From the NCBI RefSeq assembly GCF_023195515.1, contig NZ_JALPKR020000002.1, forward strand, positions 4,007,001-4,071,000: a DNA stretch of 64,000 bases, given 5' to 3'. The stretch comes from Variovorax sp. S12S4. Its GTDB lineage: Bacteria > Pseudomonadota > Gammaproteobacteria > Burkholderiales > Burkholderiaceae_C. Under the pieces are notes generated by a model that saw only the letters and a program-made list of their open reading frames with translations, was not told the DNA's origin and made no database searches. The position numbers were made by a program, and so were the translations under genes. This document shows positions 57,156 through 64,000 of this stretch, in pieces; the stretch's first letter is position 1, and each line of letters starts with the position of its first letter.

Positions 57156-58264
57156 TGTTCTGCCATTCGCTCGTATCCGACTGGAACCATGGCAACGCGC
57201 ATTTCTTGCGCGGCGTGTGCAGCGAGCTGCTTGCGCGCGGCCACGAGCTTGCGGTGTACGAGCCGCACGGCGCATGGAGCCGCACCAACCTCGAGGCCGA
57301 GCACGGCCAGGCGCCGCTCGAAGAGTTCGCGCGGGTGTACCCGGAGCTGCACAGCACCACCTATGACCCCGCCACGCTCGATCTCGACGAGGCGCTGCAA
57401 GACGCCGACGTGGTGCTGGTGCATGAATGGAACGACCATGCGCTGGTGCGCCGCATCGGCCTTCACCGGCGTGACGGCGGCCGCTACCGGCTTTTCTTTC
57501 ACGACACGCACCACCGCTCGGTGACCGAAGAAAAGAGCATGGCCGGCTACGACCTCTCGCACTACGACGGCGTGCTGGCCTTCGGCAACGTGATCCGCGA
57601 CCTGTACCGCAAGAAGGGCTGGGCGCGCCGTGCGTGGACCTGGCACGAGGCGGCCGACATCCGCCACTTCCATCCGATACCGGATGAAGTGGAGGAGGGC
57701 GACCTGGTCTGGATAGGCAACTGGGGCGACGACGAGCGCGAGGCCGAGCTCGACGAGTTCCTGCTCCAGCCGGTGCACGACCTGCGGTTGCAGGCGCGCG
57801 TGCACGGCGTGCGCTACCCCGACAGGGCGCTCGACCGCCTGCGCGCGGCCCGCATCCACTTCGGCGGGTGGCTCCCCAACTACCGGGCGCCGCGCGTCTT
57901 TGCCCGCCACCGCGTCACGGTGCACGTGCCGCGCAGGCCTTATGTGCAGGCGCTGCCGGGCATTCCGACCATTCGTGTGTTCGAAGCGCTGGCCTGCGGC
58001 ATTCCGCTGGTTTCCGCGCCGTGGAACGATGCCGAGGGCCTGTTCACGCCCGGCCGCGATTTTCTGGTGGCCGAGGACGGCGCCGCCATGCGACGCCACT
58101 TGCGCGACGTGCTGCACGACACCGACCTGGCGCGTGCACTGCGTGAGCAGGGCCTGGAAACCGTGCTTGCCCGCCACACCTGCGCCCACCGCGTCGACGA
58201 GCTGCTGACCATTCACGCCGAGCTCGAAGACGAGCCCACCCACCTCCGGAGCATTCCCGCATGA
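57143..58264 (+). CDS. Glycosyltransferase, CgeB-like, copy 1
   Basis: 373 residues from an ATG preceded by GGAGG. Seen: MFCHSLVSDWNHGNAHFLRG, FFHDTHHRSVTEEKSMAGYD and the C-terminal donor-site region PTIRVFEALACGIPLVSAPW, followed by FTPGRDFLVAEDG. These fit the CgeB/GT4-related family. Its paralogues are the next two genes. It overlaps the GT4 gene by 13 bases and the next gene by four. Confidence 0.85.
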   Translation: MRFVMFCHSLVSDWNHGNAHFLRGVCSELLARGHELAVYEPHGAWSRTNLEAEHGQAPLEEFARVYPELHSTTYDPATLDLDEALQDADVVLVHEWNDHALVRRIGLHRRDGGRYRLFFHDTHHRSVTEEKSMAGYDLSHYDGVLAFGNVIRDLYRKKGWARRAWTWHEAADIRHFHPIPDEVEEGDLVWIGNWGDDEREAELDEFLLQPVHDLRLQARVHGVRYPDRALDRLRAARIHFGGWLPNYRAPRVFARHRVTVHVPRRPYVQALPGIPTIRVFEALACGIPLVSAPWNDAEGLFTPGRDFLVAEDGAAMRRHLRDVLHDTDLARALREQGLETVLARHTCAHRVDELLTIHAELEDEPTHLRSIPA

Positions 58265-59366
58265 AGAAAAAGATGAACATCGCCTTCTTTGCCTCCAGCC
58301 TCGTGTCCGCCTACTGGAACGGCGCCGCCACCTATTACCGCGGCATGGTTCGTGCGCTGCACGAGCGAGGCCACCGCGTGCGCTTCTACGAGCCCGATGC
58401 CTTCGGCCGCCAGCAGCACCGCGACATGGAAGATCCGGACTGGGCGGAGGTCATCGTGTATCCGGGCGAGGGCGACGCCAATGCACGCCGCATGGTCGAG
58501 CATGCACGCGGCGCCGACCTGGTGGTCAAGGCCAGCGGCGTGGGCGTGTTCGACGCGCTGCTCGAAGAGGCCGTGCTCGACTTGCAGGGCCCGGGCACGC
58601 GCGTCGTGTTCTGGGACGTCGATGCGCCCGCCACGCTCGACCGGCTGCAGGCCGATGCGGCCGACCCGTTCCATGCGCTGGTGCCGCGCTACGACATGGT
58701 GCTGACCTACGGCGGCGGCGACCCCGTGGTGCAGGCCTATCGCCGTGCCGGCGCGCGCGATTGCATTCCGATCTACAACGCGCTCGATCCGTCCACGCAT
58801 CATCCGGTCGGGCCCGATGCACGCTTCGAGGCCGACCTGGGATTCCTCGGCAACCGCCTGCCGGACCGCGAGGCGCGCGTGGAAGAGTTCTTTCTTCGCG
58901 CCGCCAGCCTGCTGCCCGAGCAGCGCTTTCTGCTGGGCGGCAGCGGCTGGGGCGACAAGGCCATGCCCAGCAACGTGCGCTATGTCGGCCACGTCTACAC
59001 CGCCGACCACAACGCATTCAACCGCACGCCCATGGCCGTGCTCAACGTGAGCCGCGACAGCATGGCGCGCTACGGTTTTTCGCCGGCCACGCGCGTGTTC
59101 GAGGCGGCCGGTTCCGCCGCCTGCCTGATCACCGATGCGTGGGAGGGCATCGAGCTTTTCTCGAGCCCGGAAAGGAAGTGCTGGTGGCCGCCGACGGCGA
59201 AGAAGTGGCGGCGCATGTGCGCCAGCTCGACGCCGCAAGCGCGCGCCGCATCGGAGAGGCCGCTTACCGGCGCGTGCTGGCGGAACACACCTACGCGCAC
59301 CGTGCCGCGCAGCTCGAGGCATTGCTCGAAGGCCGCGATGCGGCGCAGGCCCTGGAGGTTGCATGA
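58261..59366 (+). CDS. Glycosyltransferase, CgeB-like, copy 2, apparent frameshift
   Basis: About 368 residues. Seen: FFASSLVSAYWNGAATYYRG, VVFWDVDAPATLDRLQ, FLGNRLPDREARVEEFF and TRVFEAAGSAACLITDAWEG. The frame changes after GIELF near 59160: adding one C gives LEPGKEVLVAADGEEVAAHV and the C-terminus to 59366. As given, translation would run to 59655 out of frame. The stop overlaps the next start by four bases, which supports 59366 as the true end. Confidence 0.83.
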
Positions 59367-60460
59367 GCATGCAGGCTTCACCGCTCAAGATCGTCATCCT
59401 CGGGCTCTCGATCACTTCTTCGTGGGGCAACGGCCACGCCACCACCTACCGCGGCCTGGTGCGCGAACTGGTGCGGCGCGGGCACGACGTGCTGTTTCTC
59501 GAGCGCGACGTGCCCTGGTACGCCGGGCACCGCGACCTGCCCGATCCGCCCTTTGGCCGTACCGCGCTGTACGCCGACGTTGCCAGCCTGCAGCGCGACC
59601 ATGCGGCGCAGATCGGCGAGGCCGACCTCGTGATCGTCGGCTCCTTCGTGCCTGACGGCGTGGCCGTCGGCGACTGGGTGCAGGCCGAGGCACCGGGGCG
59701 CACCGCCTTCTACGACATCGATACGCCGGTTACGCTGGCCGCGCTCGCCCGCGGAGGCACCCCCTACCTGCAGGCGCGGCAGATTGCGGGCTACGACATG
59801 TACCTGTCTTTCACCGGCGGCCCCACGCTCGACCGGCTGGAGCGCGAGTTCGGCTCGCCCGCCGCGCGCATGCTCTATTGCTCGGTCGACCCCGAGCTGT
59901 ATTACCCCGAACCCGTGGCGCAGGATTGCGACCTCGGCTACATGGGCACCTACAGCGACGACCGCCAGCCCACGCTCGAAGCGCTGCTGCTCGAGCCCGC
60001 GCGCGAGTGGGCTCAGGGGCGCTTCGAAGTGGCCGGGGCGCAGTACCCGGTCAGCATCGAATGGCCGCGGAACGTGCGCTACACGGCGCACTTGCCGCCG
60101 GCCATGCACCGCGATTTTTATAACCGGCAGCGCTTCACGCTCAACGTGACCCGCGCCGACATGATCCAGGCCGGCTGGTCGCCCAGCGTGCGCATCTTCG
60201 AAGCGGCCGCGTGCGGCACGCCGATCATCAGCGACCGCTGGGACGGCATCGAATCGCTGCTCGTTCCGGGCGAAGAGATCTTTCTGGCCGATTCGCCCGG
60301 CGAAGTGCTGCGGCTCTTGCGCGAACTGCCGGAGGAAGAGCGCCACGCCGTGGGCGAGCGCGCGCGCCGGCGCATTCTTTCGGAGCACACCGCCGCTCAC
60401 CGGGCCGCCGAGCTCGAAGGCTACGCCCGCACGCTGCTGCAAGTGCGCGAGGCGGCATGA
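59363..60460 (+). CDS. Glycosyltransferase, CgeB-like, copy 3
   Basis: 365 residues, similar in plan to the two before it: ILGLSITSSWGNGHATTYRG, AFYDIDTPVTLAALARGGTP, DLGYMGTYSDDRQPTLEALL and VRIFEAAACGTPIISDRWDG, then VPGEEIFLADSPGEV. The WGNGHATTYRGLVREL pattern parallels copy 2 (WNGAATYYRGMVRAL). It is linked to both neighbours by four-base overlaps. The donor is unknown. Confidence 0.85.
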   Translation: MSMQASPLKIVILGLSITSSWGNGHATTYRGLVRELVRRGHDVLFLERDVPWYAGHRDLPDPPFGRTALYADVASLQRDHAAQIGEADLVIVGSFVPDGVAVGDWVQAEAPGRTAFYDIDTPVTLAALARGGTPYLQARQIAGYDMYLSFTGGPTLDRLEREFGSPAARMLYCSVDPELYYPEPVAQDCDLGYMGTYSDDRQPTLEALLLEPAREWAQGRFEVAGAQYPVSIEWPRNVRYTAHLPPAMHRDFYNRQRFTLNVTRADMIQAGWSPSVRIFEAAACGTPIISDRWDGIESLLVPGEEIFLADSPGEVLRLLRELPEEERHAVGERARRRILSEHTAAHRAAELEGYARTLLQVREAA

Positions 60461-61302
60461 AAAGAGGAGGCATGCACGTGCACAACAACCAGAAGTCAGC
60501 GGCCGCCGCCGCAACCGGGCAGGACCAAGATTCCGTTCGCCAGAAGATCGAGGCCCTGGGCCCCTGGTTCCACAACCTGCACCTGCCCGGCGGCGTGCAA
60601 ACCTTGCCCAAGCATTTTCTCGGCGGCGACTTTCCCAACTTCAAGTGGCAGGAGATCAAGCCCTTTGTGCCGGAAGACCTGAGCGGATGGCGCGTGCTCG
60701 ACGTGGGCTGCAACGCAGGCTTCTACAGCTTCGAGCTGGCGCGGCGCGGTGCCTCGGTGCTGGGCATCGATGTCGACGCGCACTACCTCGCGCAGGCCCG
60801 GTGGGCCGCCGGCCAGCTGGGCATGGAGTCGCAGGTGGAGTTTCGGGAGATGCAGGTGTACGACCTCGCGCGCTCCAGTGAGACCTTCGACCTCGTCTGG
60901 TTCATGGGCGTTTTCTATCACCTGCGTTATCCGCTGCTGGCGCTCGACCTGCTGGCCGAGCGCACGCGCCGCATCATGATGTTCCAGACGCTCACCATGC
61001 CTGGCGACTCGGTCTATACCGACACGGCGGACTGCAACATCGACAACCGCACGCCGCTGCTCGAGAGCGGATGGCCGCGCATGGCCTTCATCGAACACCG
61101 GCTTGCCAACGACCCCACCAACTGGTGGGCCCCCAACCATGCCGGCGTGGAGGCGATGCTGCGCTCCAGCGGACTGCGCGTCGAAGCCCGGCCGGGGCAC
61201 GAGATCTACCTGTGCGTGCCCGATGCACAGGCGCAGGGTGCACGCGCCATCTATGGTTCGCAATACGAGTCGGCCACGGGAGCGATCCGTGGCGGCGGCT
61301 GA
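60457..61302 (+). CDS. SAM-dependent methyltransferase of a glycan cluster
   Basis: 281 residues. A class I SAM motif VLDVGCNAGFYSFELARRGA (about 85-105), then LVWFMGVFYHLRYPLLALDL, and a C-terminal half with NWWAPNHAGVEAMLRSSGL. This pattern matches a methyltransferase family I recall as TIGR04290, named after a Ramlibacter protein; not verified. It is the last of the ATGA-linked cluster genes. MHVHNN at 60472 is another start. It probably methylates a hydroxyl or carboxyl of the sugar product. Confidence 0.8.
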   Translation: MKRGGMHVHNNQKSAAAAATGQDQDSVRQKIEALGPWFHNLHLPGGVQTLPKHFLGGDFPNFKWQEIKPFVPEDLSGWRVLDVGCNAGFYSFELARRGASVLGIDVDAHYLAQARWAAGQLGMESQVEFREMQVYDLARSSETFDLVWFMGVFYHLRYPLLALDLLAERTRRIMMFQTLTMPGDSVYTDTADCNIDNRTPLLESGWPRMAFIEHRLANDPTNWWAPNHAGVEAMLRSSGLRVEARPGHEIYLCVPDAQAQGARAIYGSQYESATGAIRGGG

Positions 61303-61849
61303 ACCAGGCCAGGAAGGCCGGGCCGGGGAGCCGCCCGTTGCGGGCGTGGTCGACCGCAACATTGCCGCGCTGGTGCGGCGGCGCCAGCAGAAAAAGATAT
61401 CGACCGGCCTGCAGGACCGGATCGCCGACGCCATTACCCGCTTTGCCGGCAGCATGAAGTTCGTGTACCTGCACCTGCTGATCTACGGGGGCTGGATCGT
61501 CATCAACCTGGGGTGGGTACCCATGGTCCGCGCATTCGACCCGACCTTCGTGGTGCTGGCCATGGTGGCGTCGGTCGAGGCCATTTTCATCTCGACCTTC
61601 GTGATGATCAGCCAGAACCGCATGGCCGCGATGGCCGACCAGCGTGCCGACCTCGATCTTCAGATCAGCCTCTTGGGCGAGCACGAGATCACGAAGGTCA
61701 TCACCCTGGTTACGGAGATCGCAAAGCGCATGGACATTCCGGCGGCCCACGACCCGGAGCTCGACGAACTCCGCGAGAACGTTTCGCCGGAGCGGGTGCT
61801 CGACCGCATCGAGCGCCCTTCGAAAGAGCCCGGGCAGCCGGAGGGGTAG
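61289..61849 (+). CDS. DUF1003-family membrane protein
   Basis: 186 residues from a GTG overlapping the methyltransferase stop. Two helices, KFVYLHLLIYGGWIVINLGW and FVVLAMVASVEAIFISTFVM, followed by MISQNRMAAMADQRADLDLQ, are diagnostic of DUF1003. The C-terminal part is soluble and coiled. Some members appear in cell-envelope contexts; no function is established. The start is uncertain. Confidence 0.82.
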   Translation: MAAAEPGQEGRAGEPPVAGVVDRNIAALVRRRQQKKISTGLQDRIADAITRFAGSMKFVYLHLLIYGGWIVINLGWVPMVRAFDPTFVVLAMVASVEAIFISTFVMISQNRMAAMADQRADLDLQISLLGEHEITKVITLVTEIAKRMDIPAAHDPELDELRENVSPERVLDRIERPSKEPGQPEG

Positions 61850-61881
61850 GGCGACTCTCCCGGCCGGCTGTTCCTTCCTTC

Positions 61882-62475
61882 TTACTTCTTGCCGGTGATT
61901 CCCTGCGCGGTCGTCAGGTGGCCGTGAACCACGGGCAGCGTCTTGGCTGCATAGGCCTTCAGGTCCGCATCGGCCGCACTGCGCTGCACCTTCTGCAGCA
62001 TTTCATGCGTCTTCTTGTGGTCGGAAAGGCCCGCCATCGACATGTACTGCTTGTCGAAGGTTTCGCCGCTCAGGGCCTTCAGCGCGGTTGCGGTGGCCTT
62101 GTGCTTGGCGTCGGGCTCGGTCGGCAGCTCCACGCCTTTCTTCGATGCGATTTCCTGCAGTTCGCTCAGCGCCTTGGTGTGGTCGTCGACCATGGTCTTG
62201 CCGAACTGCTTCACCTCGTCCTTCGAGGCTTTCTCCTGGGCGAGCTTTCCGGTTTCGATCTCGGCGAGATTGGCCTGCGCAATGTCTCTCATCATGCGCT
62301 GGTCGCCCTTCGAGGGCTTGCCTGCCTGGTCCGACTTGCCGGCGGCGCTGCGGGTTTCCGTGGCCTGGTCGCCGCGGGAGCTTGCGCTTTGTGCGGCGGC
62401 GGGAAGAGTCGCAGCAAATGCGCAAGCGGCCACTGCGGCCATGCCGAAACGGAAGGCAGTGCTCTGGATGGTCAT
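61882..62475 (-). CDS. DUF4142-family secreted protein
   Basis: 197 residues. A Sec signal peptide (FRFGMAAVAACAFAATLPAA, cleaved near AAA-QS) precedes a polar linker and the DUF4142 four-helix domain: QANLAEIETGKLAQEKASKD, FGKTMVDDHTKALSEL and HKKTHEMLQKVQRSAADAD. AAGGAG precedes the start. The fold is ferritin-like in prediction; a role in envelope stress is likely but unproven. Confidence 0.85.
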   Translation of the reverse strand: MTIQSTAFRFGMAAVAACAFAATLPAAAQSASSRGDQATETRSAAGKSDQAGKPSKGDQRMMRDIAQANLAEIETGKLAQEKASKDEVKQFGKTMVDDHTKALSELQEIASKKGVELPTEPDAKHKATATALKALSGETFDKQYMSMAGLSDHKKTHEMLQKVQRSAADADLKAYAAKTLPVVHGHLTTAQGITGKK

Positions 62476-62638
62476 CGATGTACTCCTTGAAGGTGATGAT
62501 TTCGGGCCCGCCCGTTGGAGCGGGATCCGCTCCTTGCGGGGCAACGCGCATGCCCGGCGCGGTGCGGGCATGCCGCTTGCCGCCCGCGTTTGTCCCTCTT
62601 CTTCCCATCATTCTTTTCAACGCCCTGGACGTCCTGTC

Positions 62639-62923
62639 ATGAAAAGATCGCAATCGCGCATGGGCCATGCGAGCGAGTGCTATGAACTGCTTGAATTCCT
62701 GTCGCGCCGCCAGATGCCCGTGGTGTGCTCGGAACCCGATGACATTCACAAGATCCTTGCACTGCGCAGCGCGTCGCTGCTGCAGGCGATGACGGAGCCG
62801 ACGGTGGTGTTGCGCACCGGCGAGCGACGCATCGAGCGCGCCATCGTCACCGCGATCACCGCCGAAGGCCGCGCGGCCTGCATGATGCGCAGCGCCAATG
62901 CGCTGACGCCCGGGCGCCGCTGA
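62639..62923 (+). CDS. Small winged-helix-like protein, paralogue A
   Basis: 94 residues. The region LLEFLSRRQMPVVCSEPDDI then HKILALRSASLLQAMTEP and the C-terminal ITAEGRAA resemble the gene at 63457-63735 (IEFLRVLAKHPAP and LTPDGRSAL), so both belong to one small family that looks like a winged helix. No function known. It is on the plus strand while its relatives are on the minus. Confidence 0.62.
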   Translation: MKRSQSRMGHASECYELLEFLSRRQMPVVCSEPDDIHKILALRSASLLQAMTEPTVVLRTGERRIERAIVTAITAEGRAACMMRSANALTPGRR

Positions 62924-62956
62924 GGGCGCTTGCCGCCGCTTGTTGCGGCGGATGCT

Positions 62957-63211
62957 TCAGAGCTGGCCCTGGCCGTCGCCCGTGCGGTCGTGCACCCAGC
63001 GCATGGCTTGCTGCTGCGCATGGCGCAGCGCCTCTGCTTCGGTGGCGTAGGCGATCTCGTCGGTGTCGTTGGGCAGCATGGTTTCCTGGGTGGCCGTTCC
63101 CTCGCCGAGGCAGACGACCTCGGGGCGGTACACACCCGTGGCCATGCGGCGGGCGCAGTACGCGAAGCGCCAGCCGCGGTAGACGAATTCGTGGCGCTGC
63201 TCTTCGTTCAT
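62957..63211 (-). CDS. Small hypothetical protein
   Basis: 84 residues: HEFVYRGWRFAYCARRMATG, VYRPEVVCLGEGTATQETML, then TEAEALRHAQQQAMRWVHDR. It resembles short proteins with a beta-rich front and an EAxxxAxxQAxxWIxxR helix, a common but uncharacterised pattern. Its start overlaps the stop of the next gene by four bases, so they are coupled. Confidence 0.6.
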   Translation of the reverse strand: MNEEQRHEFVYRGWRFAYCARRMATGVYRPEVVCLGEGTATQETMLPNDTDEIAYATEAEALRHAQQQAMRWVHDRTGDGQGQL

Positions 63212-63441
63212 TGCGGGTGCTCCGCCGCGGCTGGTGAATCGTCACCGCGGATCGCGTTCCATCCGGCGGGCGTGAGCGCGCGGACTTCGCCGAACTGCCC
63301 GTCACAAGAGTCCGGCGGATAGAAGCGCGCATCCACGTGCCCGGTTGCCGCGAGCCGGCGCAGCACGCGCACCTTGGACGGCCGTGCCACGAAGATGGGA
63401 AGGCGCTTGCGGGCCAGTCTTTCGAGATAGCGGTAGGACAT
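63208..63441 (-). CDS. Small winged-helix-like protein, paralogue B
   Basis: 77 residues: YRYLERLARKRLPIFVARPS, KVRVLRRLAATGHVDARF and VRALTPAGWNAI. The arrangement parallels paralogue A and the gene at 63457: an N-terminal helix, a helix with LRRLA, and a final (L/V)TPxG element. Function unknown. Confidence 0.6.
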   Translation of the reverse strand: MSYRYLERLARKRLPIFVARPSKVRVLRRLAATGHVDARFYPPDSCDGQFGEVRALTPAGWNAIRGDDSPAAAEHPQ

Positions 63442-63456
63442 GCGGTACCCCTCTCT

Positions 63457-63735
63457 TTACTGCTGCAACTGCTGCAACTGCTGCAACTGCTGCAATTGCG
63501 GATTGGCCTGCACGCCGCGTTTGAAGCTGTCCTCGGGCGCTCCGAGCGCGCTGCGTCCGTCGGGTGTCAAGGCGAGAAAGCGGCCCACCTCGCGGCCCCC
63601 GGCATCAAGCTTGAGGGTCAGCGCCGCAACCAGCCCGGCGGCCCGCAGCACCAGCAGGTTGTCGATGTCGTGGGGGTCGGTCAGCGTCGCGGGCGCGGGA
63701 TGCTTTGCGAGCACACGCAGAAATTCAATGGACAT
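63457..63735 (-). CDS. Small winged-helix-like protein, paralogue C, with LQQ tail
   Basis: 92 residues: IEFLRVLAKHPAPATLTDPH, IDNLLVLRAAGLVAALTLK and FLALTPDGRSALG, the same plan as paralogues A and B. Its C-terminus is four copies of Leu-Gln-Gln, made by a 9-bp DNA repeat. The start lies inside the last codons of the sigma-54 gene (63735 against stop 63725), so translation is coupled to rpoN. Confidence 0.62.
   Translation of the reverse strand: MSIEFLRVLAKHPAPATLTDPHDIDNLLVLRAAGLVAALTLKLDAGGREVGRFLALTPDGRSALGAPEDSFKRGVQANPQLQQLQQLQQLQQ
63461..63496. repeat. Tandem repeat (9 bp x 4) encoding the LQQ tail
   Basis: TGCTGCAAC repeated three times and a fourth copy with T for C. Copy number could change by slippage, altering tail length by three residues each time without a frameshift. 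Confidence 0.85.
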
Positions 63736-64000
63736 GTTTTCTCCTTTGCGGGCTAGGCCGCAGCTCCCAGTTCTCCCCTTGGGCGCGGCGGCGCTCGAAG
63801 GGATCGATGTTCATGCTCTGGCGGTACTTGGTGACGGTGCGGCGCGCAATGCGAAAGCCCTGCTGCGCCAACTGGCGTGCCAGCGCCGCATCGCTCAGCG
63901 GCGCCACGGGTTTTTCGACGGCAATGAGCTCGCGGATGAGCCCCTGCAGTGCCACCGGCGCGCTCGCGCCCCCGGCGGCGTGCTCGAGCCCGCGCGAGAA
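63725..64000 (-). CDS. rpoN: RNA polymerase sigma-54 factor, C-terminal part, 5' end beyond the window
   Basis: The frame is open to the window end, giving about 91 residues. GLIRELIAVEKPVAPLSDAA and ALARQLAQQGFRIARRTVTK include the RpoN box (ARRTVxKYRxS), which recognises the -24 element. The C-terminal tail after the box is longer than usual, by about 15 residues (ERRRAQGENWELRPSP). Unlike most rpoN genes it is not followed by hpf, but by small unknown genes, which suggests a second, specialised copy. Confidence 0.9.
   Translation of the reverse strand, partial: FSRGLEHAAGGASAPVALQGLIRELIAVEKPVAPLSDAALARQLAQQGFRIARRTVTKYRQSMNIDPFERRRAQGENWELRPSPQRRKHVH

Noticed and set aside
63461..63496. 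CRISPR-like array
   Set aside because: Units are 9 bp, contiguous and coding, with no spacers.

Overview
The window is about 64 kb of very GC-rich DNA with dense, short-gapped operons. Gene content fits a Comamonadaceae betaproteobacterium, most plausibly Variovorax or a close relative: a full cbb3 oxidase locus with hemN and an FNR-type regulator, several Bug/TTT-type periplasmic receptors beside sugar-acid catabolic genes, and many small membrane genes. That assignment is inference; no rRNA, tRNA, IS element, phage or CRISPR array was seen.

Layout. (1) 1-14.3 kb: microaerobic respiration. A flavohemoglobin C-terminus, a universal stress protein, ccoI-ccoS-ccoNOQP-ccoG-ccoH, a small membrane gene, hemN, a SafE-like membrane protein, a fatty acid desaturase, a hemerythrin-domain protein, a second universal stress protein and a Crp/FNR regulator. 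Three TTGAT-N4-ATCAA type sites precede usp/ccoI, ccoN and the desaturase. (2) 14.4-27.5 kb: mixed accessory genes: a TetR-controlled oxidoreductase pair with two near-identical palindromic operators, an RlmN-like radical SAM enzyme, a DUF899 protein, small membrane proteins, a large hybrid histidine kinase, lipoproteins, a TTT receptor and a MarR regulator. (3) 27.5-38.7 kb: two sugar-acid loci. GntR / arabinonate-type dehydratase / RraA-like / TTT receptor ends in a good intrinsic terminator. HpcH-type aldolase / aldehyde dehydrogenase / galactarate-altronate dehydratase / TTT receptor is divergent from a LysR gene. A DUF2892 gene and an ECF sigma factor lie between them. (4) 38.7-46.7 kb: Crp-like and LuxR-like regulators, an SDR-DoxX fusion, a ZIP metal transporter, and a coupled phosphatase plus phosphoribosyltransferase-like pair. 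(5) 46.9-61.3 kb: a surface-glycan or glycoconjugate cluster: UDP-glucose dehydrogenase, UDP-xylose synthase, inositol-phosphate synthase, a glycosidase-like protein with an apparently permuted barrel, two epimerases, two dehydrogenases, four glycosyltransferases and a methyltransferase, mostly joined by start/stop overlaps. (6) 61.3-64 kb: DUF1003, DUF4142, small winged-helix-like paralogues and the C-terminus of a sigma-54 factor.

How it fits together. The first region is a self-contained low-oxygen module: oxidase, its copper and haem supply, and its own FNR-family regulator. The glycan cluster makes its precursors (UDP-glucuronate, UDP-xylose, inositol phosphate, epimerised sugars) and assembles them with four glycosyltransferases and a methyltransferase; it is the best candidate here for a poorly described pathway. 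The phosphatase/PRTase pair is the best candidate for an undescribed two-gene system.

Caution. At least eight genes (ccoP, ccoG, ccoH, an SDR, rlmN-like, a TTT receptor, a MarR gene and one glycosyltransferase) carry an apparent single-base frameshift. Four are one base short in G or C runs and all but one need an inserted base. This pattern looks more like sequence error than decay, so these are given as full-length genes with the break stated.
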